Assembly: GCA_008933995.1 (NCBI GenBank)
Contig: WARS01000015.1
Span: 1,460,001 to 1,524,000, forward strand
Source: Datnioides undecimradiatus
Taxonomy: Eukaryota; Chordata; Actinopteri; Lobotiformes; Datnioididae
Reading direction: 5' to 3'
DNA: 64,000 bases
Shown: positions 1 through 12,890 of the stretch, one piece after another
Numbering within the stretch: the stretch's first letter is position 1
Layout of the letters: each line of letters opens with the position of its first letter
Notes under the pieces: generated by a model
Databases searched by the model: none
What the model saw: only the letters and a program-made list of their open reading frames with translations
Told to the model about the DNA's origin: nothing
Translations under genes and position numbers: made by a program

Positions 1-224
1 TATCTGTGCGCAACAGTGTACTTTAAACAGAGGCAGACTGACAGACCTGAGTGGATTTCATAGCCTAATATAGATATTTAGGATAAGTCCTGTTTGGAAA
101 GGACAGTATTAATAGAAAATATTTTTGTAACGAAGCTGGTCGTTACAGTTTTTCAGGCTATAAATTTCATTTCTATATCTGGCAACATCACCACCGGTGG
201 ATATTATGCAACCTGTGATGAGGG

Positions 225-466
225 CACAGGCGGCTGGCCCGTTAGGCAATATAGGCAAATGCTAAGGTCGCCGTGGCCTCCAGGGGGCGCCACAAAATCG
301 GGAGCAAATTCACCTTCAGTGTAATTATATTAAAACTAGTTATTACTATTAACTCTTAAAAAACAATGCTATTCGATTTCTTTTGTAAGTGTATGTAAAT
401 CGCCGATGGAGGGGGGCGCCATATAAAATCTGGCCTAGGGCGCCACATTGGATAGGGCCGGCTCTG
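225..466. mobile_element. hAT-type non-autonomous DNA transposon (MITE), 242 bp
   Basis: The segment is flanked by an exact 8-bp direct repeat, gatgaggg, at 217-224 and 467-474. An 8-bp target-site duplication is the hallmark of hAT transposases. The right end reads agggccggctctg, the reverse of a CAGAGCCGGCCCT-type hAT terminus. The left end, cacaggcggctggcccg, is a degenerate match to it. Both sub-terminal zones carry GGCGCC-containing motifs (near 285, 415 and 440), and the centre is AT-rich. There is no transposase ORF, so it can only have moved with help from another element. The exact duplication suggests fairly recent insertion, while the imperfect inverted repeats suggest some decay. 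Confidence 0.72.
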
Positions 467-474
467 GATGAGGG

Positions 475-935
475 ATCCCATGTAGACTTTGCTTCATTCG
501 AAGGGGGTCACAGGCCGAAATGAGCGCGCTGGGCTCATGAACTGACTGTGTGCAGTGTGATCTCGGCAGGGCTGCAGCTCTGCTTCTCTGTGCCAGACTC
601 ATGTCCAGAGGTGTTTGGCTTGGCTTCACTCTCTGTTTGATCAGGCTGTTTCTGGAATACTGACTGACCTGTGCCGAGGCCAAACGCATTGCTCTCCTCG
701 CAACTTTAGCATTTTTCCTTTGCGCCTGCCCCTCCTACTGATATCTATCACATCCGCCATACCTTTGCACAACTGGATTCCATTTTATACACTTTTAAAG
801 AATCACAACTCTGTGTCTGTGCCTGCATGTTCATGCCCCATAATGCAACTTCAACGAGCAAACCATTTCCTCTTTCTGTCCCGTGCTTCTCCATTTGCCC
901 TCCCTCACCTTTTTCTGTTTGTTGTCTGATCACAG
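475..935. other. Non-coding stretch, nothing recognised
   Basis: No open frame here has coding character. The last 40 bases or so are pyrimidine-rich and end in cacag, serving as a plausible splice acceptor for the exon-like segment that follows. Confidence 0.5.
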
Positions 936-1040
936 TCCCAGTCCAAAGTTTACCCTGATACATCCCCACCAGAGTGTGAGACCTGCCTGAGGTTCAGTGA
1001 GGTTACCAACATTCCCAACATCACCACAGGTAGCAGTGAG
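936..1040 (+). CDS. Candidate internal exon of an unidentified gene
   Basis: A pyrimidine-rich tract and cacag precede an open frame with convincing codon use, containing the residues ECETCLRFSEVTNIPN. Two donors are possible: cacag|gtagca after 1029 (leaves one extra base) or gtgag|gtgtca after 1040 (35 whole codons, phase 0). The second is in phase with the candidate exon at 12,601, so both could belong to one + strand gene that begins left of the window. I do not recognise the protein and propose no function. The same frame stays open to a stop near 1130, so the exon could also be longer. Chance cannot be excluded for an open frame this short. Confidence 0.35.
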
Positions 1041-4000
1041 GTGTCAATGACTGTATTGCTGAACAGACACGCTGGCAGATTACAAATTACAGTACTTTGC
1101 TGTTGGCCATCCATTGATCTGCCTTTCACAGACTGATCGATAGTACTCTTAAAGGTACCCTACAGTATGCAGTGCTATAGAGCATGATGTAATGGCAACC
1201 TATCTGCACTGAAACAGACTTAATGCATGCTGGGTCATTTGAGGCTTACATAAAGGAAATGTTCCCCGTAAACATCAAATATACCATCACAACAAACAGC
1301 GGTTTGCAATGTTTCTCATATTTCTGTTGTTTGGTGGCGTATTATCTTCTTTTGTAAACATGAAAATGGTATGATGACTTTCATACCATGCGTCATAACA
1401 ATGCACCTGCCTGACAGTGCCTTATATAAGGGAGGATGTGCTTTTATCCACAACAAACCATGCTTAAGGGAGAACTGGAAGCGGACAGATGCAAAAATGT
1501 GGGGACACCACTTCTGATTCAGTTTAACATGTTTGGTTTTCTCTTTTACACAGACTAGAAAGTAATCTTCCCTTCCATCAGCATATTAACAAGCTTCAGG
1601 AACAAAATATCCCATTTAAGACGCGTTGCAGGTAGTCCATGATAAGCTCCTCCTTTATCCCCGCTGATGGATTTTTCTAAAGGACATATTAAGAAGTAAC
1701 TAGGGAATATATCTGGTGGATTAAATCAATTTCAAACTGACACTGAACCCACCGTGCGTCTGGGGAGTAAGTGTTACAAATCTTATCAATTGTGGCGCAG
1801 AGAACGTGTTCAGAGGATTACACCTGTTAAATTGGTTCAAGACATGATATAGCAGAGATGTCTGACATCGCTGTGACCTCTGTGAGTCAGAATCCCGCAG
1901 TCGTACTCAGTCTGTGCTCTGTTCTTCAGTGCACTCTTCAGTCTCAGCTTCGGCGTCCGTCTCATAGGAGTCTGTGAGTCATTTCATTGTTTTTTAGTTA
2001 TTTGGAGTGCAGGTTAGCATTTCTATGGAAATGTTAAAGTGCGCTCTACTGTAGGTCACATTGGACCAACCGAAATAGTTACGCTCTGCTTAAAGCAGAC
2101 GCAGATAGCATCGGTGCTCTGATATTAGTTCCCCTGCTAAACTGTCCCCAGCTTCCCCACTTTACCCTGCCTCTTGGCCTAAATCCACTTCCTTCCCCTC
2201 TCTGATTCTCACACCCTGCTTTGACGTCATCTCCTGCTAGGCCCTTGGCATAAGGACCTTGATTAAATTCATCCCTATGGTGCCCTCAGACCTGCACAGC
2301 CAATGCACACACACCGAGCCCTTAACTGGCCAAGCACTCACTTCCTCAAGGTAATTAAAGTGATCCTTCACTTTACTGGGGCATTAACTGCCCCATTTAG
2401 TACATGTGACTCCTTATGATCCACACAGAGTCTCTGTAAATCACTTAGTGGATACTTTAATGCAAATCTTCATGCTGCTTTTGCTTCCAGTTTTGGAAAG
2501 CCCAATATAGAGTGGGACCCAAACATGTAGTGTATCTATTACAGTATAAACTGTACTGAAGCAGGACACTAACTCCCCCAACAGAAGGGAGACGCTTCAG
2601 ATGTTAAATGTATGCTTAGATCCAAATGTGCTAATTTTCCAGCGACGTGAACTATCACTTTAAGACTTTGCAGCTGAAGAGAGCCTTAATAAGATTAGCC
2701 CTGCCACTTGACAGCCACAGCTTAAGAGGCACCTCTACTGACCTGTGTGTCTCTATCCAGCAGAGAGAGTGCATGCGTGTTTGTTTGTGTGTGTGTGCAT
2801 GCGATTTCAAAATTGCGTTTGTCAGCGGCAGCGGTGCCTATATGTTTGATTTCATGCCAAAAAAATCAGAGTGTCTTGCGTGTATGTAAGTCGTTCCGCA
2901 TCTATACGTGAACTTAGCAAGCTATACGAGGGAGACACGCCTGTGCAACCTCATTCCCCTCTAGGCAGAATGCAGACAGTATATCATGCCTTCAGACTAA
3001 CTCTCCTATGCATGGTTTGTCTTTGTCATGGAAGATTTGTGGCCCTCAAGAATTTAGAGCATCCACTCAAACCATCAGCCTCTAAAAAAAAAACCCCGTC
3101 CCACACGCCTTTCACCAGACAGTGTGTTTTAGGACGAAGCAGGCATAGAAATTAAGGATTTTAGACCAGCAAGAATAACAATTACTCAAACATCAAGCCC
3201 AAATAATCACTTATATTTTAACTACAAAGATTACCGTAGTCAGAAGAAAGCTGTGGTAACTTGACATGGGAATGGTTTGATGGTGGCAGATGTTCTGTTG
3301 GAGGTGGCTGGGCGTGCCAGAGGCCACATGACTCTAAATGGGCAGTTTCGGCAGTCCGAGGGGATCTAGGGACAGTGAGGAATATGCAGCACTGTGTTCT
3401 CGTTCATCCCAGGCACCACTTTGCAAAAGCCAGGCACCTCACTGTGAAACATTTAAGTTGGCATTAATATCATAATCAGAGGTCTGTTTATTCTCAGCCG
3501 GACAGCAGGCAGTAAAACACAAAGGGCTCCCCCCCGCCCACCACCACCACTACCCCGTCCCCTACTGCTTTTCTCCCCTCCATTCTTCCCTTCTGTTCAG
3601 CTATTCCCACCTCTATCCGGCCTTTGCCCCAGGACCTCAGGCCACTTTACATTCCCCACATTTTCCACCATCACGGCCCATCATCACCAGCACAGACTCG
3701 ACCTGATCATATGTCAGTATTAGAGCCAGTGAGCGCTTGTCTGAGGGCATGGAGTCGCACTCGCACACTCACTGTCGTTGCACTTTCCGTGGCAATGGGG
3801 GAAACATACCCCATTGAAAGCAAATAGTGTTTTAACCCTGATCTGCTGTTTGGGATCATGGAGACCTCGGTTCATAAAGAGAAGTATTTACACAAACAAT
3901 ATTGTTTTAAATTATTAATAAAATAAATTAAAATTGATTTGGATTAGTGTTTTTTTTTCCAGCTTGTAAATAGGATTTGCATCAGATGACTAGTAAATTA

Positions 4001-6536
4001 CATACCTCTCTATGGATTGGGCACCTCACAAACACCTTCAAGGTCAGTTTTCATTTGCTTTTTTTTGTAAAATTGCTGCCCATTTTGCATCAGATAAAAA
4101 GGTATTTGGAAACTTGTGAATTTTAAAAATAAAAAAATGACCTATTCTGTAATTATTAGACTTTTTTTTTTAGACACTTAGAGGTCTCTGGTTCTCCATA
4201 AGTGTTCAGGAATCAAGGACCAACAAAACATGAGGTCTGGTGATTTGGTCAAAACATAAAAGGCACAAAACATAAGCAGGTGTGTCCACAAAATAGCAAA
4301 TTACACTCCACTGTATCAGACTAATGCACTGTAGTCTTTTACTCTGTTGCATTGTTTTTCTTCTTCTGCTGTGAGCAATGGAGTGATATGTCTTCATTAG
4401 GATATAATGAGGAAACAACAGCTGGTCACACACATGCAGTTTTCCAACCGACTGTAGATAAGACAAACTACTGATAACTAAGCAAGTAAACAACGTCGCC
4501 TGCCTCACCTTCTCTTGCACTCTGTCTGTTTGTCTCTTTCTCTACTTTCTCTCAGGCCTCGTCTAGCGTTGAATGTTTTTCACTTAAACTCACGCTCTCC
4601 GCTAACGCACCCATCTCCATCGCCAAATAGGCCGGCTGTTACAAAACGCGCTCTGCTTCATGCCAGGGTGCCAGCTCTGGCAACGCGTCGCCGCCACGTC
4701 TCCATGTCAAAGTATATGTGTGAGAGAAAGTGAGAGAGCCACAGGCTGCCATATACTGTATGAACGTGCACGTCTGTGCATTTGTCAGTCTTTGACTTCT
4801 GTCACTGATCATTCAGGGATGCCAGTTTCCCACAGGCTCATTTCCCACTGGATTGCGTCATTCTCACCCTTGACCTTTGACCCCCGAGTTTCTTTTGCAG
4901 AGGAAAAAAACTGAAATTCCCGTGGTGTTGCATTTTTCTCTTGTCCCTGTGCGTGCCAAACCATTATCTTTGCCAAACTATGATCTCATACTGTAGATCA
5001 ACATACGTGTGTCATGTTTTTGTGTGTGTGTGTATGAGTGTGTGCGCTTCAGGGCCGAAGGTAGAATTTAATCTGTGATACTGTTATCAGTTCCATGGTG
5101 CTGGAGGACTGTTTGGAAGACCCACTGCAGCTCTGACCTACTTGTGTGAGTGTACAGGGCTGCATGTCGAGTGTTTTTCATTGAGTGTGTGTTGCGTGCG
5201 TGTGTGTTTATTAGTGTGTGTTTGAGGTGAACTCTCTGTGGACGTGGGGAGTGTGAGAAGCTGGGTGTTTTGACAGCTTTAGAACAGTTCCAGTACAGTG
5301 CTGGGGCAGGGGGTGTGCAGGCCTGTTGGACATTCGGGCGAGCTGTAGGGGTGAGAATAGGGTCAGTGGAGGAGTGGACAGGAGGGGATCAGATGAGGGG
5401 AAGAGTTTCATTTCAAAAAGCTCCACGGCCATAAAAATGATATGCGATATCTGTTGCTTAATATTAAATAAACTTATGATGTCATCTAAAATCAATCCAT
5501 CTTAGCTTAACAGTCCTCAATCGCACCTTAATGTAAACAAGGGGTGAATTTTACTTAAACACAACGCGGCCATTATTTATTAGGATTTGATTGCAAAATT
5601 TGAATTTCTTTCAAAATGAAGTGCAATGAAAAGTGAGCTTGTTGAGGTAAAAAGAAAACACTGTGAGAGGAAAAAGAGTATTGTCAGGATACCAAATATA
5701 CAATCAATCGTCTGATTTCATTTAGCAAACAAACTGCTGCACAGGCTTTAACTTAATGGAATGTGTTATCTAAATATTGGACAGAAATGGTGATTTACTT
5801 CACCTAAGTAAACTAAATTTAAACCTGTCAGTCTTTCTATAAAACTTGAGGACCATTGGATGGTGCTGAATGTACCACAGACTAAACTGAGTACTTGTCC
5901 GAGCAGCGGGACGCTCCTTGTTGAAGTAGCCATGCCAAAAAGTGATCTCAGCTTATTCACCCAACTTTAATCTCACCAAAGTGTAAAAGCTATGGGAGTA
6001 GACTTCCCACACACTTAATAAAAGAGCGATAAAAGCTCATAAACAAAGCCACAGAGTCCTTTTCGTACTACTGTAGCTGAAAAGGCCAGACATCACCTCA
6101 GCCTGTGCTGCTTGAGAGTTCTCTCACAAGTACACCTCTCCAACAAAGGGGCTGCCTCTCCGCATTTCTAAGCCCTCTCGGTGCCTGTGTTGTTGAACCC
6201 CTGCTTTCTCCAGCAGCATTCCAGCCCATCTTTCATGCTGTTTCATTCTGGCCATGCCAGCCGGGTCAGGGGGCAGTGTTTTCTCAGGGCTCCAAGACAA
6301 CTCTGGACAAATGGATATTAAACAGACATCTCAACTAGCTGCACACTGGACGCCTGTTCACTTAATTGTGGTGCTGGGGCTGTGTAATTGCACATGTGCT
6401 TTCGCACGTTGTGTGCAAGAACGCACATTGCGAGCCCATGTATTTTCGAGTCTTTAGGGATGGACTGAGGAGCGCAAAGGTCAAATAATAGATTTGCTGT
6501 AGTACGATTCATTAAACTCTTTCACTCTCTGCATGC
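1041..6536. other. Intergenic or intronic DNA without supported genes
   Basis: Several strong pyrimidine tracts ending in AG occur (before 2242, 3601 and 4555), but the sequence after them does not read convincingly as protein. A perfect 9-bp inverted repeat (atggtatga / tcataccat) lies at 1366-1389, and ccttatataagg, a small palindrome containing a TATA-like core, lies near 1420. Nothing else stands out. Confidence 0.5.

Positions 6537-6572
<36 letters not shown>
6537..6572. repeat. (AT)n microsatellite
   Basis: A simple alternating AT run of about 36 bp with one interruption (ttt), flanked by gcatgc. Confidence 0.95.
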
Positions 6573-7934
6573 CTGGCAGCCACTGCTGATCTCTCCTGTG
6601 ACAAAGATGTAAGAACTAGGTGCAGTGGCCTTGAGTGGTAGCACAGACACGTTGTGACAGAGAGTTTATGCCTTCTTTGTTTCACTCAGGTCAGTACCAA
6701 ATTCTACCAGTAGATGTCTGTCTTCAGTTTTCCACTGTCATGAAAGAAAGTTGGGAGGATCAGACAGTCCAGGGTCCCCACATGGCTAAACACTGCAAAA
6801 TATCCCAAATGACTTTAAAGATAAATTGTAATCAGATACAAGTTCCACTTTCACCTCTTATCTCCAGTTGCACACAAGGCCGTAATGTAAAGCAGATGAG
6901 CTCAGAAAAGGCTCCCGTCTGAAAAACATGGCATAGTTTTGTCAAATTTACAAAGCAATTCAACTTTAAATGAGTTTTGCTGGCAGAATAGTGAGGTATT
7001 TTTGCCTCTTGGCGACACGGCAGCATTTTTCTTCCCTGGTACAGCTTAACATTCCAGAAACGAATTCCCAGACGTCGAGATTTTGGAAAAATACGAGGGT
7101 AAAAGGCTGGGTATTTTCCACAGCGATCCACGATCGGCCTTTCTCTTTCTTGGCTCCTAGTGTTGGCTTTTGTAGCAATACAAAAGTGTTGCTATGTGGT
7201 AGCTAGTTGCTATGCCTGAACTCCCAGAATAACCATAGAAGAAACATTCTCTCTATTGCTCATGAGTAATAACTACACAATTGCATCATTCACCTGGGTT
7301 GATTGTTTTGGTATGGAGTGACTTGGCTGAGCGAGCAAGAATTTAATGGAGGAAACAAGATTAAATAATATCTTCATTAAGACTTTACCACGTTTAATAA
7401 TTTGCATTAATTGTGTTAAAGGGTTGACGAGCTGCCTATCCCACGTGTCTGAGTAATGATGACAGCTGAGAGTCATCATGACAACCGGCACAGCGGTGCT
7501 TGTTGGACGCTCCGCCAACGAAAGGCAGCGTGTTCTGCGGGATGTTTTGAGTTAACAGGGCGGCAAGAGCACCGTTTCTGGGCGGGGATACTATAAACTC
7601 CGCGAGATATGATTGGCTCCCGTGTTCTAATCTCTGATGACACCTTAAAGTGCTCCTACTCAGCTCCAACATCCGACACCCTAACTGGTAAATGCACTTG
7701 TTCAGAGTGTGGGTCAGCTTTTACCGGGCTACATTTATGTTGAAGACAGCTATTTGAAGGGTGATTTTCATTTTAGACAGACTGCAAAACAACGCACATG
7801 TAAAATGCGAGAAAATGCAAACGCCAGAGGATGAATTTGATGTTTGAATGAATTAAAGCAATCCCAACGTTGTACAATATCATGGTTCCATACCATTAAG
7901 CCCCTGTGTGTTTTCTACTCTACCCTCAACAATG

Positions 7935-8475
7935 TCACGACTGCGCAGAAGGGTCGTCGATTATACTGTAGTGGAGATGTCTGACGAGCGCCGCTCTGAA
8001 GCAAGTGTCTCCTTTTTTTTCCTGACAGCACTTGAACGCAGCACAAATTAGATGGGCGACATGTGTCGTGACGCGGAGCCGTGGAGGCGTGCCTCTGATG
8101 AAATCAGCTGGGGAAACAACAACAGAAAAGGGGGTGGCTCAGACCAGGAAAATCTCTATGCCAGTTATGTTTAGATTTCATTCCAACGAGCGTCCGTTTA
8201 AAATCACAGCAGCGTTTCATCAGGTCTGCAGCAGCGAGTCGCTACTTGTTGACGGCTCTGAGACGCTGGATTAAGGAGGCGGCGAGGGGAAATAATAAGA
8301 GGAGGATGTGACAGGGCAGAGGTCCTGCGCGACGTCCGCAGTTATATGTGCTCTTTGACAAACAACGGGACCGCCGCGACCACCTCCCCATTCTCCACGC
8401 GCCTTTGTCCGGTTTGTGTGACCGGCTGAACCACCAGCAGAGTGGCATGTGGGTCAATTCCGGAACCGTCGGAAG
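7935..8475 (+). promoter_or_regulatory. CpG-rich block with splice donor; candidate promoter and 5' UTR exon
   Basis: CpG is strongly enriched compared with the rest of the window. I count 17 CpG in the roughly 205 bp from 8270 to 8475, while most of the window has few. The block ends with cggaag|gtaggg, a usable splice donor at 8475/8476. The first coding exon of the RhoBTB gene carries only 10 bases of leader, so that gene needs at least one upstream non-coding exon, and this block 6.4 kb upstream is one candidate. No TATA box is obvious. The open frames crossing it do not resemble proteins. Confidence 0.35.
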
Positions 8476-9216
8476 GTAGGGACCCCTCCTGCAGGGATAC
8501 TGGGTCACATGCTTCCAAAGCGATTCTTGTTGTGCACAAAGCAATTCACACACCGCTTGTAATAATCTTTACTCCAACGACTCTGAAATCATCAGTCCAT
8601 TCATATCACCGTGACCTTATTGTACTTAATGGGTCTTTAATCTCCTCTTAGATGTCCCTGGAATGGTCCCAAAGGCTCTTGCATTGTACATATATCAGAT
8701 TGTTTCAGCAAGAGATGTAGCATTGGACGATTATTGTTTTAATCTCACACGTGCTGCACGGACTGTTATTGGAGCATTTCAGTTCAGTACTGTAGGGCAA
8801 CGGATGGGCTTGGCACATTACGCAAGACTTATCAGCGCATCATTTGTGATGTAGGCTGATATCCACCTGCATTTTACAACATCGATATGTGAAAGACGTC
8901 TTATCACGGCGCTGGATGCGGTGTGTATCCGGGATGTTATCTCCCCAGGAACGGGTGACAATGCAACAGATTGTCTGGTTTGTTGAATCGGTTTCTAAAA
9001 AAAAATAAAAAAAAAAAATATGAATGAGCCAGGTGCTTATGAATGGCTGCGGGGAGAGGGAGCACACGAGGTGCTTTTCATTGATGAGTGAAGTGATGCT
9101 GGATCACGGCGTTTACCGGAATAGCGTGTTGGTCAAAACTGTGACAATGAATAACGTGCGGAATCTCAGTTTATTCAACCTCGCACGCACGCGCATGGAC
9201 ACCCGCAGGCACGCAC

Positions 9217-9218
<2 letters not shown>

Positions 9219-9255
<37 letters not shown>
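9219..9255. repeat. (AC)n microsatellite
   Basis: An uninterrupted AC run of 37 bp, preceded by an imperfect cacgcac tract. Confidence 0.95.
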
Positions 9256-9261
<6 letters not shown>

Positions 9262-11590
9262 CTGATCCCGTGGCCATGACGTCATCAGAGGGATTGTGTT
9301 ACGCAGGTAGCTGCAAGCTTGTGAAGAAGACTCTCCCTTCTCCATGAGGAGTTTTCATCTGATCATATTTTCATTTCCAGGCATCAGCAATTAATCATAT
9401 CTGCAGGATGCGGTTGTGTAAACAATTTGGCACATTTGTCTTCCATATTGTGCAGTCTTTCTCTGCTGGCCAGTATATTTTCCTCTTGCAAAGATTTCTA
9501 TTAATGGCCACCCTGTGAGTGCAGCTCATCCTTTTGTGGAAACACCAACTGTTCAAAATTTCATAATTTATTTTAGCATTGTTAAATATCCAGACTCCTT
9601 CTTCTAGTACTGCTGCTGTTAATGAATCAGTGATCGGGGCTGTCATTACGTATATGGTCAGATGGATGTGGGACAGAGCTACTTATTGTCCTGGTCAGGC
9701 ACTATGCCCAACGCTTTGACTGTGTCAACAGCTTTGAGATAACATGCAGTACAACAGTGACAGACCCACATGGAAGAGTCAGCCAGCATTATAAGGCTTG
9801 TTCTGACCCCTGTGTCAGGCTACAGTGGAAGGTACACAGAGGAAGTGAGCCTTGCAATTGTGTATATGTTTTAGGCTTAGCAGAGCTTTGGTGGGGCAAA
9901 AAAAAAAAAAAAAAAATCTTTTTAACTATGCCCGGCACTGTTGGTGTATTTGTCACCTATGTCGTGTGTAAGAGTTGGATAATTAGAGTCCAGGCTATTT
10001 CTGAATTTGTTTTATATTCTGGCCCATTTTTAAAGGTATTTTACATTATGTTAAAATCCCCTGTTACATTCCCAAAGGAGATATGTGGCCTGGAATATAG
10101 TCCTGAGACAAACTTAATCCACCTTCCCATCGACAAAGTTGCAGTAATATTTGGGTCACTGACTGAGTCCTTCGGCTGTAATTCACAGTGATTCACAGCT
10201 GCTTTGAATCAATTTCAGTCACAAACACATCTTTCCACATTCTCCTGTACTGTCATGCAGGTATCAGAACATAATATGTATCTGAAAATGTTATCACTGT
10301 TGCATTTGTAGTTGTCAGTGGCAAGAGGAAGAGGAATTGTCATCTCATCTGTTTATTTGATCAGAGAAGTCTTGATAAGAGAAGAGTAAAAATGCATGAG
10401 ATGGCACAATTGAAGAAAAGTGAATGACAGAGATACTGTATATAAAAATATACTGTGTTAGAGTGGGTACTGGAAAGTGTAAGGGCGTGGAGGAGAGACG
10501 AGACAAAGAGAAACGAGTTAAGACAGCAAGAGAGATGGAGCGATAGAGTAGGTGGAAAATATGCAGGGGAGGAGGAGGAGGAGGAAGATGAGGAGGGATA
10601 AAGGAAACGAGGGCATCGGGAGAAGCCTTCCTGTGTTTACAAGGCATTACTGAAGCAGAGACAGGGGAGGAGGAAGGCTTTCTCATGCAGGCAGACGTGC
10701 TGCTCCCAAAGACCCTCTCATTCATTAGGCTAGATGTGTACATATCAGCGTCTGCCACAGGCTGTGCGGTAATACCAGTGCCATCTGCAGTGGGTGAGGC
10801 AAGTAGGCGCCGGCCTGCATGTGTGTGTATGCATGTATGTCCGCGCTAGTGTGTTTGAGTCTATGGTCTACTGTCAGACATCCAGGGAGCCATGCAGAGG
10901 CCGCAGACCAAGTTATGTAACCAGTCTGTGCCAGCTGCGCCTGTGGCAGTCACTGTCAAACACACACAGCACACGCGCTTTGCCCCCACCCAAATACACG
11001 CGCACACACAAAGGCGCACACACACCTGAGAAGTCGAAACAAATACGAGTGAGTACGCGTTTTTCTTTCGTCGGAGCGAACTTTTTGACAAAGAATTAGG
11101 TTGCATACATGACTGCGCACATTGCCTTCATTTTTTCCAACAATTACACATGAACACTTTGACTATCCAGCCAAGCCTGTGATAGTGTAAACCCCACAGC
11201 TCCTCTGCGTGAGTGCGCAAGTGTTGGCTCGTGTATAAAATGGGTGTGGGTATTGGGGTCAATTTTTTTTTTTTTTTTTTGCAGGGCTGGGAGGAGGAGG
11301 AGAGGGGGTTGAGGTGGGTGGGAGCAGGCAGGCGTCTTCGTCATGGCGTTGGGTTGAACTCCAGCCTCAAGGAAGAGAGGCAGAGACAAAAAAGAGGCAG
11401 ATGGGGGCTATGGAGGGTTTTGGGATGAGCGGTTACTGCCAGTGGATCGCTAAAGGTGTTACATAACAGAGAGATGGAGACAGAGGGGGGGAAGCAAACC
11501 GGGGTGTGGGAGGGCTGTCTGCTTAATGCTGCTCCTTGATTGCTATCCAGAAAAAGTGTGAGGTCATAGATTGATAGAAAGAGGGACACT

Positions 11591-11901
11591 TATAAAAGCG
11601 GCGGAGAGGACTTTGAATGCGAGGGAAAGGACTGAGAGAAAACGAGGAAGAGGGGCGGTGGTGGAGAGAGGTTACAACGAGACAATGAGGGAAGCGAAGG
11701 ATGGGATAGCTGTGAGCTGGAGCGTTACATTAGGAGAATAAATACAGAAAGGGAAAGCGAGTGAGGGAGGTTGTCAGCGGGTCATAAGGTTTGGTTGAGT
11801 GGGCACAGCTGGGCACAGAGTAGACAGACGTAGACAGACTGAAGGATAAATGAAAGGATTTAGAAAGAAAGCAATGGGTGTGTGCCATGGAAAAAAAACA
11901 G
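11591..11901 (+). promoter_or_regulatory. TATA box followed by purine-rich leader and splice donor
   Basis: TATAAAAG at 11591-11598 is followed by a G/A-rich stretch and a strong donor, aacag|gtaaag, after 11901. A transcript starting about 30 bases past the TATA would give a first exon of about 280 bases splicing toward the RhoBTB coding exon at 14,847. Several ATG triplets lie inside, which would be unusual for an efficient leader. A second TATA-like site (tataaaa, 11234-11240) lies upstream. This is an alternative or additional promoter candidate to the CpG-rich block at 8 kb. Confidence 0.3.
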
Positions 11902-12600
11902 GTAAAGATACCAGGAAGTGAGATAGAGCTGTAATCCATCTCCTTATGAAACCCCCTCTGGCCTTAAAGCAAAGCCATACTGAGACGCACACTGTTCAAA
12001 TTATGCATGAGCTTCTTTGTCTGTCTGGTCCTCCTGCATTGAGCACACACACACTGACTCAATCCTTGACATTCCAGAGTAAACCAGAAGGTCGGTGTTT
12101 GTGTGCCGAGTGGGCGTTTTGAGTTCCCGTCACAGTGTTCCTATCACTGCCCGCACCCCTCAATATGTCACTATAAGAGTCAGAAATACATGCACAGAAA
12201 CTGGGACACAATCTATTTCTCTCTTCCAGACACACATTTGTTACATCCCAACACTTCTTTGTCCTTGCAGCCTGCTTTGCTGCCTTGCTGGGAAGATGAC
12301 ACTGGCCAGCACATGAAGCCTAGACGCCTGTGTACAGTTCACTATAGGTCGTTGGCTAAAAATGAAACCTGAGCTTTACAGCTTCTCTTTCCGCTCCCCT
12401 GAGCCGCACGGCTCTGCTCTCACAGTCTCTGGCTCCTGCTCATCCTCCAGTCATGCAATTAAAAATGACGGTTGTGAAAGCTCATAAAGATAAGACATAA
12501 ACCTGAGAGCAGGTGCTTATCCGTCAAGCGCAGTGATGTGTGATTTAAACAATTGGGTTATGTGTGCTGACCGACACATGACCAGACTTTTTGCCTGCAG

Positions 12601-12697
12601 CCGGATGCAGAGCCTCAGATGGAGGATGATATCTGGGAGCCTGGTGCTCTTGATCCCCCTGAGAAACTGTCCACACCACCACCAATGCTGCCTCCTG
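12601..12697 (+). CDS. Candidate penultimate exon of an unidentified gene
   Basis: The acceptor ctttttgcctgcag is followed by an open frame rich in acidic residues and proline: PDAEPQMEDDIWEPG, then PPEKLSTPPPMLPP. Codon use looks coding. The donor would be cctg|gttaca, which is weak. An earlier donor, cctg|gtgctc after 12643, gives the same phase. Without splicing the frame runs to a TAA at 12742. Phase matches the exon-like segment at 12,891. I do not recognise the protein; an acidic, proline-rich tail would suit the cytosolic end of many proteins. Confidence 0.38.
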
Positions 12698-12890
12698 GTT
12701 ACATCACTGCTCGCATCATTCCATGCCTCACAGACCAGCCCTAAGCTCATTACCACACGCACACTTGTGCACGCACCCATGCACGCTCGCATACATACAC
12801 ATACAGACTCTCAGACTCCCATGGGTTAGAAATAGAGGACCTTAAACTTCACTCTTTCGCCCTTTTCTCTTTTCTGTCTTTCTCTCTTAG

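Noticed and set aside
2242..2351. Possible exon between ctgctag and aag|gtaatt
   Set aside because: Splice signals are good, but the only open frame does not look coding and connects to nothing.
4555..4626. Possible terminal exon after a strong pyrimidine tract at 4554
   Set aside because: A short open frame with decent codon use exists, but its phase does not fit the 936 exon with its 1029 donor and no family is recognisable.
9757..10191. 144-codon + strand frame
   Set aside because: It is interrupted by a poly-lysine made from a poly-A run, with no homologous motif or splice sites; most likely chance.
10345..10758. 137-codon minus-strand frame with a proline run
   Set aside because: The proline run is the complement of a GGA repeat, and the rest has no protein-like pattern.
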